Assembly (NCBI GenBank): GCA_951799405.1
Contig: OX637337.1
Location: forward strand, 20,086,347-20,150,346
DNA from: Agapetus fuscipes
Lineage: Eukaryota; Arthropoda; Insecta; Trichoptera; Glossosomatidae
Reading direction: 5' to 3'
Length of the DNA: 64,000 nucleotides
The position numbers and the translations under genes were made by a program. Of this stretch, positions 54,688 to 64,000 are shown one piece after another (within the stretch, counting starts at the first letter, position 1; each line of letters begins with the position of its first letter). The notes beneath the pieces are model-generated. The model ran no database searches. It was given only the letters and a program-made list of their open reading frames with translations, and was not told where the DNA came from.

Positions 54688-56861
54688 TTATTGAAATAAT
54701 CTAAAAAATAATGTTTTAGTCCAAAATTCACATGCTTTTTCCATTAAATCTAAACAATAATTTTCATCATACTCCACAGTGCATTCAACGGTCTCACAAC
54801 TCTTTTCAAAATCCGGTTTGGCAACACAGAATATTCCTCTTTTCTTTTTTGTAAAATGCATTTGCATTTGGATTTGTGCAAAGAACTTCGGAGTGGGTTT
54901 GTCTTTGACAAAATATTTCTCCATCCATTTTTCGGTGCTTGGACATTTTATCTCAAGTACATATTCTTGAGATACTCCATCAGGAGAAGCTCCAAAAAAT
55001 GGATAATGCTTGGATAGCAATAATCCACATTTTTTCAGATCGGGATATTGCTTTTTGATTTTTTTGAAAACCAACTCTTCCAGTTTTCGGCCACGTGTCA
55101 CAGCTGCCGTCTCAAAAATTTTTCCTCCCAACAGCTGCTCCACAAGAGAGCCATCAGGAGTGTGACAGCGTGACGCTTCATGGATCTTGGATGCTGTGAT
55201 TCTCCCATACCTCAACTCGTACCAAAGAGTGCAATCAGCCTGCTCCAGAGTTTCCTTGGCTGCCTCGTTGCACGCCTTAACACTCATTCTATTTTCACAG
55301 TATGTTTGAAATTGCTGAGGGGTCGTGCCTTTTCCATCGTCTATAAATTCCTCCATTAATCTATGGATGCTAAGGGATTCTATAGGATTGCCCTCCTTAA
55401 AATACTTCATAAGGAGGACATCCTTGACGTCAGCTTCCTTCGTTGCTTTAACGACGGATGCCAAAAACTTTCCGTTACTCGAAGGCCCAGCTGTGAAAGT
55501 TTTAAGTTCTCCTAAATCCCTACATTTTATGAATTTCACAGCTGAGCCTATCTCTGCCATCTTTGACCGCTTCCAGTAACATTTCACTTCTGTCTTTGCT
55601 GGCTCTTCGCTGCGACGATGCACCCATGACAGAAAGGCTACTGCATGCTTGCAACCTCCTGTAAGAGAGTAAAAATAAAAAAATGTTTCATTTTGATTAA
55701 TACAGATGCAAATAATGTAGACCTCTGCTTTAATACTTTATATATTGATGAATTAACAAAAAATATTCACTTATTTTGTTGACATAAATTTTAAGTAAAA
55801 ATTGGAATATTTTTTCACAAAATATTGTTTTCTTTAGAAAAATAATGAAATTAAAAAGAAAAAATATTTGCAGTCAGCAAGGCCATAATGTTGGCCAATG
55901 GATTGATATGAGTCTGACCGCCCACACTATAAAATATGTTTCACTTTGCCAATGTCGCCCGTTTCAGGGAAGGTCGGCACCAGTAGCAGGATGTATGTTC
56001 GTTTGAAGATTGGATTTTAATTTGTAAGTAGGTACACATACAGAATTCGTAAGCGCGAACTTACACGTGTCCGTTTGTGGGCATGAATCTTAAATGTTAA
56101 CATATCTTTGCATCTTAGATTACAGATAGCAATTATTTGGTGAGCCGAGCCTGCTAATTAGATCTCTTACATTTTATTGCTTTTACAAAGGAATCATGAC
56201 ACCTCGTGAATCTAATATTCATTACTGACCTTGAGATGCTGGACAATCTTCACAGACACATGATTCAACAGTGCCTTGTTCCTCATCGGTGATCAAGGTT
56301 ACCGCGTATGCTTTTGTACGGACTTTGTGTTCTGGTGTTATACGGGCCTTAACAGTGCAAATGGCTCCATCGCGTTTCACTTGCACATAGCCAATGGCAT
56401 TGTCTCCGTAACTTTCTCTCGAAGATCTAAAAACAAACAAACGGAATAAGGGTTAGGATATATTGCAAGTGCACAACCCTTGACTGGTGTAAAGTAAGGT
56501 TATGTGATTAAAAACAACTTTTAATGATGTAATAAAGGAAGTAAGCTTTATAAACAATTAATTTAGCCTTTATATTAAGATTTAGAAGCTATGACATGGC
56601 AGTATTGCAATTTAAATAAGTAAGGTTACAGAATTTGTAAAGGAAAGATGTTTGCATGAAAACGTATAATATCTGGAGAATTTATGAATCTAAATGAACT
56701 TTGACACATAAACAGAACTATTTTTCTTACCTTGAAGCTTTTACTCCACGTAATTCTGAACTTATGAAGTCCATGTTCTTGGAGAAATACACATACATCA
56801 TCATAGCATCGACCTCCGGTAAATTGTCAGATTGAGCCTTTTCAAAGCCCTTTTCAGTCAT
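54688..56861 (-). CDS. SWIM zinc finger + YqaJ-type exonuclease protein (three exons)
   Basis: Exons on the minus strand are 56861-56731, 56426-56230 and 55658-54688, joined in phases 2 and 1 at GT/AG sites to give 432 aa. The N-terminus is MTEKGFEKAQSDNLPE. A SWIM finger C-x-C...C-x-H is formed by C100, C102, C112 and H114, and its last two ligands come from exon 3 (GGCKHAVAF). The C-terminal half is a lambda-exonuclease/YqaJ domain, with RYGRITAS at about 260, RGRKLEE (E303/E304), GASPDG (D336) and VLEIKCPS (E345, K347). These are the D...ExK metal-binding residues of the fold. The family processes DNA 5' ends. In ISL2EU transposons it is an accessory protein of unproven role. The stop TAA overlaps an AATAAA hexamer at 54686-54691. 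The gene is convergent with the transposase gene, with 1.5 kb between stops. Confidence 0.88.
55890..56132 (+). repeat. LINE 3'-UTR copy in intron 2 of the YqaJ gene
   Basis: GGATTGATATGAGTCTGACCG to TTTGCATCTTAGATTACAG. Opposite in orientation to the host gene. Confidence 0.75.
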
Positions 56862-57020
56862 CTTTGATGATTACACCAATTCAATTATACTTTATACACG
56901 GCACAACTAACTTTAAAGTGCAAATAATAGTTGAAATTGATGAAAATAGATATACTCGTCAAATGTAAACAAATCCGCCATACAAAAATACACACGACTG
57001 AATGACAGCTGAGCCGAATG

Positions 57021-57038
57021 AGATCCATCGACGTCACA
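57021..57038 (-). promoter_or_regulatory. CRE-like subterminal motif, right end of transposon
   Basis: Read on the minus strand it is TGTGACGTCGATGGATCT, 170 bp from the right end and about 160 bp upstream of the YqaJ-protein ATG. It mirrors the motif at 50827. Confidence 0.5.
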
Positions 57039-57211
57039 TCCGCCCAAATGCAAAAAATGGGCCGTTTCACAGGAAATGGAAAAATGACAAATTTAAAAGC
57101 GCCCTAATTCAAAAAATACGCATTATTAAAAAAAAAAAAAAACGGGAGACTATTTTAATAACTTTAATCTATCAATTTACGAAAGAAAAAAAAAGTGTGA
57201 AATTACCCTAT

Positions 57212-57682
57212 TAGAAGCTAAAAAGGGCTAGATCGGGCTAAAAGGAGCACAAAAAGAGTTGGTGTAAAAAAAGGCTAAAAAAACACCTGGACTAATGATT
57301 TCAATTATGTACCTATTTATTTTTTAGTTTGAATCACAATAATTTTTTTCAAAATTAGGTTCAAAAATTAAAAATATTAGTTATTTTACAAACTAAAATT
57401 AACAAATTTTCCATTTAGAATCATTTAGTTGCTATAGATATGTTGCCATAATCGAACAAATGGTATCTACAAAAAAAAAACAATAGATATGACAAAAATC
57501 GCAAAAGTTCGATGTTATCGCGATGTTAGCATGGCGCAAATTTCAGATTTTCGTACAATATTTTTAAGTAAATGAAAAGGGCTAGATAGCCCTTTTCGGG
57601 CTAAATCATTAAACAACGAGTTCACCTACCGTAAAAAGTGCTAGATCTAGCCCCAAAAGGGCTAAGGTGGCAACACTGGCAG
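57212..57682. mobile_element. hAT-like element fragment adjoining the ISL2EU right end
   Basis: The right end reads AAAAGGGCTAAGGTGGCAACACTG, the complement of a CAGTGTTGCCA-type hAT terminus. GGGCTAGAT motifs recur at 57228, 57588 and 57642. The left terminus is absent, as though cut off at the transposon junction. Confidence 0.5.
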
Positions 57683-57941
57683 CGAGTTCTAGCGGAGAAA
57701 TTTGAAACTTTCACTCATAGACAATAATTCCCAGCAGGTCAAACCTACAAATGTTATTATTATGTTGAATTACATGTACAATATTCATTCTTCTCTTTTG
57801 CACGGTCAGTAAAATCCGTTTTTTCACTCTTTCAAATGTCTAACGACCGTAATCTTTAATTATATTCAAATTATTTTATTAAAATACTAAGATAACAGAA
57901 CATGACATAACTGTAAAAATGCAATTTATTGTCGATGCTCT

Positions 57942-58225
57942 TTTACTTATAGGATGGTATGCGGCTGACCACCCATGCTGTAGAAAATGGTTCACTTTGC
58001 CAATGTCACCCTTGTTTCAGGGATGGTAGACAAAAGTTGCAGGGTGCATGTTTATTTGAGATTTGGGTTTTTATGCGTACCTACCTACTTATACTTACTT
58101 AGGTTCACATGCGGCATACGTGCAAGTGCAAACTTATACGTGTCTGATTGTGAGAATACATCATTTTAAATGAATCCCTAATGTTACAAATTATCTCTGC
58201 AACTTAGATGAGATTAGATTATGTA
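57942..58225 (+). repeat. LINE 3'-UTR repeat
   Basis: CTTATAGGATGGTATGCGGC to CAACTTAGATGAGATTAGATT. A CTACCTACTTATACTTACTTAG expansion interrupts it. Confidence 0.8.
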
Positions 58226-58234
58226 GATACCTTT

Positions 58235-58325
58235 TCCTTACCAACCCGGCCGGGTGACGACACAATTTTGTCTATGCCAATTCACGCGCGGACCTCATTG
58301 GTGCTCCGCACGTGATGTCCTACGA
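58235..58325. repeat. Repeat family GCAACGCGGCCGGGTGAC, copy 2
   Basis: ACCAACCCGGCCGGGTGACGA, TTGTCTATGCCAATTCACGCG, GGACCTCATT match 22660-22720. Confidence 0.55.
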
Positions 58326-58624
58326 TTACGATAAATAAGGCTTTTCGATTTTTAACACTACATTTTTACATTTTTAATAATGAACCAGAAAAAAAACATG
58401 AAAGACGTATTTTGCAGGAGCCAAGAAGTTACAATAATTCGCAATCTTTCAAAGGGAAACTTTTTTTATGAAAAATCCAAAATGAAAAAGAGTGAAACGT
58501 AATTATTTTACTTGCCAAGGGAAAACTACCTAGTTGCTAAAAAAAACTCTAGAGTTGCACAAGAAGTTGGGAAGAGGTGGAAAATATTGTGGAGTCATGG
58601 AATGATAACAATATCACTCATTAC

Positions 58625-58790
58625 AGGGAAGCGTACCCCTAATATAAAACTTTACATTCAAACTCTACCAAAGCGTTTCACCAAAAAATATACAAACTAA
58701 AATTTTCTCTAGAGGTGTTTTTTTATTTTCCATACATTTTCGGTGAAACGCTTTGAAACGTGATGTTTTGTAGTTGGAGCTGCAGCCAAG
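58625..58790. repeat. Palindromic MITE (CTCAACCATAGCG family)
   Basis: GTACCCCTAATATAAAACTTT, ACCAAAGCGTTTCACCAAAAA, and GGTGAAACGCTTTGAAACGTG. Confidence 0.65.
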
Positions 58791-60774
58791 TATTCGCAGT
58801 AAAAAGTTTAACGTTTAAATTCGCGAGAGAAGTTTTTCAGAAAGTAGAATGCAAATTGCATTTACTTGAATTACAGCACTTAGCCAAATGCGCAGCCGAG
58901 CGTCAAAACACACAAGTCTCGGCGCTATAATGGCGGCCATTTTGAATTTTGTGGCTTTGCAATCAGTCACAGACTGAATTTAGAAAGTCAAATTTATTCA
59001 ATATGATTCAATGGACTCTTAATATTTGAAATTTGGAAAATATTTGTTAAATCACCTAGCTGGATTAAAGAGAGAACACTTCAATAGTTACCTACTGTAT
59101 TGTGTAGGTCTTTTGAAACGACACTAAAGCGCTGCGTATTGCATTAGAATAACGCTGAAGGAAATGCTGAAAAACTTCACCAACGCCATAACCAATGCTC
59201 CACATTTAGAGCACCAGAATCTAAGAAAAATGGCAGGTCCTTTAGGACCAAAAAGATGGTTACAAAAAGATGATGAAATTATGCAAAAAATTAAGACACA
59301 TAGGTAATAGATAAGTTTATTAAATTGAAATCGATTGCTGTTGTAAAATTAGTTTTCCTTGTAAATTAAGACTACCTAAGTACCTACTTACCTACCAGTA
59401 ATCCGTCAACAAAAAAGGAAATTAGTTCAACGTATGGAAATACTAAAATTTAAAAATCGAATTTCTTTAATCGAAAATGCCTCCTTGGTAAAATTTTGAA
59501 ATTGGAACGAATGCAAAGACATTTATGAATGAACATTGTTTCATCTTGACATAAACATTTTAATAAGATCTTAATTAAAGTTTCTATGAATCGCATAGTT
59601 AGTAGAAAATTATTTTAAAAAGAAAATAAATAAATATAATAATGGCAAGGCTGAAAAGACCGTTCGCCCAAAGACAACTTTGCTGCGCTCGGGTAAACCG
59701 CGAATTTACAGTCTTCTCTTTACAATTTAAACATTTATTTTTCTTTTACCTCTTTTTTAATTACGATATTGTTGCAGTTCCCGCCGTCTGCCGCATTCAG
59801 ACATTTAATTTCGGTCATAAAAATGTTCCCGAGTTGTAAATGTGCATAGATATAGAAGAATGCCTTTATATACCTACTTCCATAAAACGTTTTCATAAAC
59901 ATACGAGTACATGGTACAACTATGTTTTTATTTCTCTACAATTTATTTCATGTCTTGATTTCTTGCGTAAGTTCGTACTCGCACGTGCTATTTTTGTACT
60001 AACAAAAAAATCTTTACATCGAATGCAACATCAAAATTAATCAATTTTTAATGAATGGATGGTTACTCTCATACCTATCTAGAATCTAAATTTTATATAA
60101 TAGCCAGAAACTTAATAAATTTCAATTCAATCTCACCTTTCTTTAAAAGGTTATTAGAGGACGTTGATACTTAAAAATAACTCTTTAATAAGTATTTCAT
60201 AAACATTTCATGAAAGTTACTTTTATGTGCATTTATTAACCTATGAAAATTCTCCATCCACTTACCACGGTATTTTCATTAAATATTATAATTAGTATTA
60301 AAAAGTAAGTACGTTGTCTAAGATAATATTAAAAGGCTTTAATATCATCACCCCCCTTCCAAGACTTTTAACTTCGTCTTTAAACAAGAAGAAGCATATA
60401 ATTTTTTTTTTCACATCATGTTTTTTTTCATCATAGAAGTTGGAAAGAAACTATAATAGTGTATTTAGCTATTTAAAAAAAAATGCCCGAGATCGCGTTG
60501 TATCTTATAGCTTTTGAAACGGTATTTTTTGTTAAATATGAAAATATAGCACCTAAAAATAATTGTTGGTGTTGGTAACTAGAGATCGTATGATTTCATG
60601 TCACCATTGATTTTTTTATAGTATGCCGTAAAAAATGTACAAAATCAAGATTCAATCATAAGCGGTTGTCAGTTTTTTTTATGTTGTAATTTTAATCAGT
60701 GCTGTTCTTCTTTCATCGATTTTCAATAATTTAAAAAAAAAAAACTTTAAGCATTTGTATTAAAATCATATACG
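58791..60774. other. No gene recognised
   Basis: AT-rich. The frame at 59642 starts within an A-rich tract and has no recognisable domain. Confidence 0.5.
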
Positions 60775-61125
60775 CCAAAAAAACGCAACTAAGCTGCACA
60801 TAAAGTGTAACTTCTTGCCGCGTTATCTCTGAAGGGGTCGCATATGGTGAGTGAACCTATTTGTTTTTACAGGTAAGGGAGCTGGTCTTACGCCAACCAC
60901 TTTAGTGAAGCGGGGGGTTTCCCAGCTCCTGAAGGGGTTGGTATTCATTTCTTGTGAAGACTGAGTAAACCTTGCCGGTTTTGTTTATTTAAGGTTTGAA
61001 GTAGAAGAAATCATTTCCCGAAGCGGGAAATGATTTCTGACACCCTCGTCGGGATTTGAACCCGAGCTCTCGGCATAGAATGCAAGCACTCTATCAACTG
61101 AGCTATCTACCGGACCGGACATACT
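60775..61125 (-). mobile_element. SINE-B, single copy, long form
   Basis: The minus strand starts CCGGTAGATAGCTCAGTTGA with B box GGGTTCAAATCCC. It has a hairpin AATCATTTCCCG/CGGGAAATGATT, then the SINE-B body to AGCTTAGTTGCG. The tRNA-like head is the best preserved in the window, but it continues into the SINE body, so it is not a tRNA gene. Confidence 0.8.
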
Positions 61126-62821
61126 TTAGTTAAAAATATTTCAAAACAAAAATATTTAACAATTTTCTACAGAAAATCTCTAAAATAAATTATTGTACCT
61201 ATTTTACTATCTAAGAAAAATAAGTATATGTTTTTAATAAAATTCATTTTACATTTTCAAATGTACCTATAACCTTCTTAAAAAAACTCCAGCCACTAAA
61301 TTGTTTCATCACATCACTTCATTTTTTTTTTCAATTTATCACTCACGATTCACATTTTCTCTTTTTTTCACATCAATCCATCCGGCCCTTTCTCATTCCG
61401 ACCATATTAAATTCATACTACAAAACGAAAATTCAATTTTGAATAGCTCAGTCATTGAGAACACTCGCCGCGTATTATTTTGTGTGAATAAAAATCATCG
61501 CATTGTAATGTATGCAGATTGCTTGGAAAAATTGACATCTACTCTACAGGAGAGGACAGACCTGTCATTGACGTTTTTCGTTTAATGTAAAAACAGTTGT
61601 TCTGAACCCCAAAAAACAACTTCATAGAAATAATTTGCAAAATGTATGAATGATCTGAGCCATTAGTATGACAGAAGCACAAGATACCTGTATCTTTCAT
61701 GATGCAGTATCAAAGGTGCAAAATGTTATTATGATTGCCAATCTTCATCAAAAAGCCACAAGAAGAAGAAGAGAAAGAAGAACGCATAACTTCTGACAGC
61801 CTTACGTTAAGGGGGATTTGAGACCCAAACAACTTTAGCTGTTCAAAAAAATAAATATACGGTTGTCTTTATATATATTTAAAAACAATGAAAATATTTT
61901 TTTTATTTTTTTTTTCCTTCAAGTCAGCTGGAAATATGCAAAAAACCAATTTAAAAAGGCTCATTTTCCAAGGCGACTCACGTTTCTTTTCTTAATATTT
62001 CAAAACCAAATATACAATTTAATGATAGAGTATGTATTCAGCTAAATTACCACGATTTCCGAAAATTCATTACTTACTTAGTTACTGAGTTATTAATTTT
62101 TTTTAAAACGTATTTACGTAAGTTTTTTTCGTACGCGTTTTAAGTTCCTCCGAGTAATTTTCCGCAAACATCACATCGCGATTAAATGAAAGAAGTGTTT
62201 TTAATTATTTTCGTAAAAGTTTCATTTCTTTAACTTAAACACCTAATTTTTAAATAATTATTGTAATTCTCTATTTGTTTATTGTTTTATTTGTTACACA
62301 GATGGCGCTGGTGTCCCCAATTGCGATATTTTGGCCAACAGTGAGGATAAAACAGTTTACTTCATGTCCGACCAATGGGCTCATGTATAAATACATCAGC
62401 TGTATATGTATAAAAATTCCGAGCCATGTCGTATAGACACTGCAACTATATAACTATACGAGGCATGGACACAGTCGGCCATATGCAAAAATACTCAACA
62501 AACGTTTGACTATTTTGATCTTATCATCAAAGGGTCAAAAACGAGTTGCGGACATAATATAAAATTTGAATGGGAATGGAAAAAAGGCGATTTTGTTTTA
62601 TTTTTAAATTACATCGCCACTTAATGCTTTTTGCAGTTTTTTTTTGTATTTCGATACGCTTTTCATTTACTTTACTCTGATAATTTTAGAATTCAGTAGA
62701 GATCACCAGTTTTTATGAAAAAGCTGAAAATCATTAGGGGACACACGCACAAGACAAAAGTTACAGATTTCGACGGCGATACCCTTATATTAGGTTTCCA
62801 AGCTCCCAATGGGCCTGAATG
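61126..62821. other. No gene recognised
   Basis: AT-rich with low-complexity T runs. Frames at 61301 and 61863 are not supported. Confidence 0.5.
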
Positions 62822-63015
62822 GAAGGTTGTGAGTTCGAATCCCGGCGGAGCACAAAAAATATTCCATTTATATTTTCAAATTTGCTCTTCGCTGGGTTGA
62901 AAAATTCATACACCTTTACCAATGACCGGTCACCTAAGGTCCATCCAGCTTTACAGCAACTGGGTCTTGCTTGACAACTGGCGCTTTGTAGCGACGACGA
63001 CCAAGCTCGTAAAAT
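62822..63015 (+). mobile_element. SINE-A, 5' truncated, composite copy 2
   Basis: It begins AAGGTTGTGAGTTCGAATCCC and ends CGACGACGACCAAGCTCGTA. It is fused to SINE-B at 63016 exactly as at 15306. Confidence 0.8.
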
Positions 63016-63242
63016 GGTCGATCGCTCAATTGGTAGAATGCTTGCATTCCATGCCAAGAGCAAGGGTTCGATCAGCCTTGACAAGAAATGAGAACCAGCC
63101 CCCTCGGGAGCTGAAAAACCCCCACTTCAACTGAAGTGGTTGGTGTAAATCTGGCCCCCTTACCTGTAAAAATAAAAAGGTTCGGAATCGCCACATGGGA
63201 CAACGCAGGCAAGAAGTTACACAATATGTGTAGCTTAGTTTC
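63016..63242 (+). mobile_element. SINE-B, composite copy 2
   Basis: GGTCGATCGCTCAATTGGTAG and GGGTTCGATC, then GAGAACCAGCCCCCTCGG, CACTTCAACTGAAGTGG and CCCCTTACCTGTAAAAATAA. A deletion lies after the B box. Confidence 0.8.
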
Positions 63243-63330
63243 GTTCTGTGCTCCACCGAAAATTGAACTTATGACCTTCCGATTATGAGTTGGAAGCGTA
63301 ACCACTAGACTACAGACCGATCTTTTGCAC
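63243..63330 (-). mobile_element. SINE-A head fragment
   Basis: Minus strand: TCGGTCTGTAGTCTAGTGGT and TCATAAGTTCAATTTTCGGTG. Only the tRNA-related head remains, directly after the composite SINE. Confidence 0.65.
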
Positions 63331-63714
63331 GCATTTGAAAAAAAATTACGAATTCTAAGATTATAATATTATCAATGAATATTATAAATAAAAATGGAAT
63401 TCAAGTTTTTACCCGAAGAAATAAGAAATATTATTATGTATTATTGTATAACAAGTAGGTAGGTACCTACCTTTTGTAGTATTTTGGCATCCAGTTCGTG
63501 TGTCTCCATACTATAATATTATTTGTGATGCAGGTGTTCAACTATTTAAGTAGGGCTGTCAAAAATATATTGTCTTCATGCGTAAAATTAATTTAAAAAT
63601 ATTTTTTCGTTACTGTGGCTTAGCTTAAAATCTATAATCTATAAAGCCCTATTGCCATTTAAGTGCGGCACATATTAAATGCATAACCTCACATGTTGTA
63701 CAATAATAGTAAAA

Positions 63715-64000
63715 AATATAGGATTAGGATGATTTATTCGATGAGCGCTGTTTTTGTGTGAATCACACCCTCCCTCCCTCGAGCCCTCTGCGAGCTTGGT
63801 CGTCGCTGTAGAAAGCTCCAATTCTCATGCAAGACCCAGTTGTTGAAAGGCCGGATCGATTTATTGTGACCGACCTTTGACAGAGACAGATTAATTTTGC
63901 AACCCAACGAAGCGCAAATTTTAATAATGATATCTTTTTTTGTGCTCCGCCGGAATTCGAACCCACTTTTTTCCAATCTGGATTCAAAGTTGTGACCACT
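63715..64000 (-). mobile_element. SINE-A copy, runs off the window end
   Basis: Minus strand: GGGTTCGAATTCCGGCGGAGC, CAAAAAAAGATATC.., AGACCCAG and AGCGCTCATCGAATAAATC. The 5' head continues beyond 64000. Confidence 0.75.

Larger units (their letters stand above)
50648..57208. mobile_element. Two-gene ISL2EU-type DNA transposon (THAP-DDE transposase + SWIM-YqaJ exonuclease)
   Basis: Proposed limits: GGGTAATT at 50648 preceded by TA (50646-50647), and AATTACCC ending at 57208 followed by TA (57209-57210). That gives about 6.56 kb with a TA target duplication and an 8-bp perfect terminal repeat (10 of the first 11 match). Inside are two convergent spliced genes, each starting 330-350 bp from its end. 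Matching subterminal motifs sit at 50827-50844 and 57021-57038. Pairing of a THAP transposase with a YqaJ exonuclease is the known hallmark of the eukaryotic ISL2EU superfamily. The boundary call is less certain than the gene content, because the terminal repeat is short. Confidence 0.72.

Noticed and set aside
61031..61118. tRNA-like sequence with good A and B boxes (minus strand)
   Set aside because: It continues into a SINE-B body and shares it with other copies. The acceptor stem does not pair, so it is a SINE head and not a tRNA gene.

Overview
This is a 64 kb piece of an AT-rich, repeat-dense insect genome. The only host gene I can support is the middle part of Cadherin-N (CadN), split over ten constitutive or alternative exon positions between 34078 and 47589. 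The protein sequence is clearly insect CadN. The abundant TAGGTACCTA-type short motifs, the tRNA-derived SINEs and the mix of non-LTR elements make a lepidopteran the best guess. That taxonomic call is an inference.

Layout. Positions 1-34077 contain no convincing conserved exon apart from a possible 12-nt micro-exon at 33511-33522. The stretch is intron or intergenic DNA filled with 3' ends of LINEs, SINEs, palindromic MITEs and three Penelope-like foldback units. Positions 34078-47589 hold CadN exons encoding about 870 residues of consecutive extracellular cadherin (EC) repeats. They include a pair of mutually exclusive 191-nt exons (41105-41295 and 41398-41588) only 102 nt apart. The last exon ends in phase 1 at 47589 and no later exon is visible, so the following intron is longer than 16 kb.

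Inside that intron lies the most unusual object: a two-gene DNA transposon, about 50648-57208, flanked by TA and ending in GGGTAATT. It carries a THAP-domain DDE transposase on the + strand (two exons, 540 aa) and, convergent on the - strand, a SWIM zinc finger plus YqaJ-type exonuclease protein (three exons, 432 aa). Both reading frames are open. This combination fits the eukaryotic ISL2EU superfamily as I know it. Near-identical CRE-like motifs lie 170-180 bp inside each end in mirror orientation, just upstream of the two start codons.

The mobile-element population is structured. More than twenty copies of one 250-bp repeat, ending in (ATTAG)n, are the 3' tail of a LINE whose reverse-transcriptase C-terminus survives at 12818-13440, 15762-16695 and 20405-21085. 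A CR1/L2-like LINE occurs twice with the same 5' boundary, and its 3' tail matches that of a tRNA-derived SINE (SINE-A). SINE-A is fused head to tail to a second tRNA-derived SINE (SINE-B) at two loci with the same junction. Three Penelope-like foldback units have 11-14 bp target duplications, one-sided 32-48 bp extensions and hammerhead-ribozyme-like cores. hAT-type and other MITEs complete the picture.

Exon limits come from reading frame, GT/AG sites and phase continuity. Repeat limits are by eye and usually good to about 10-20 bp.
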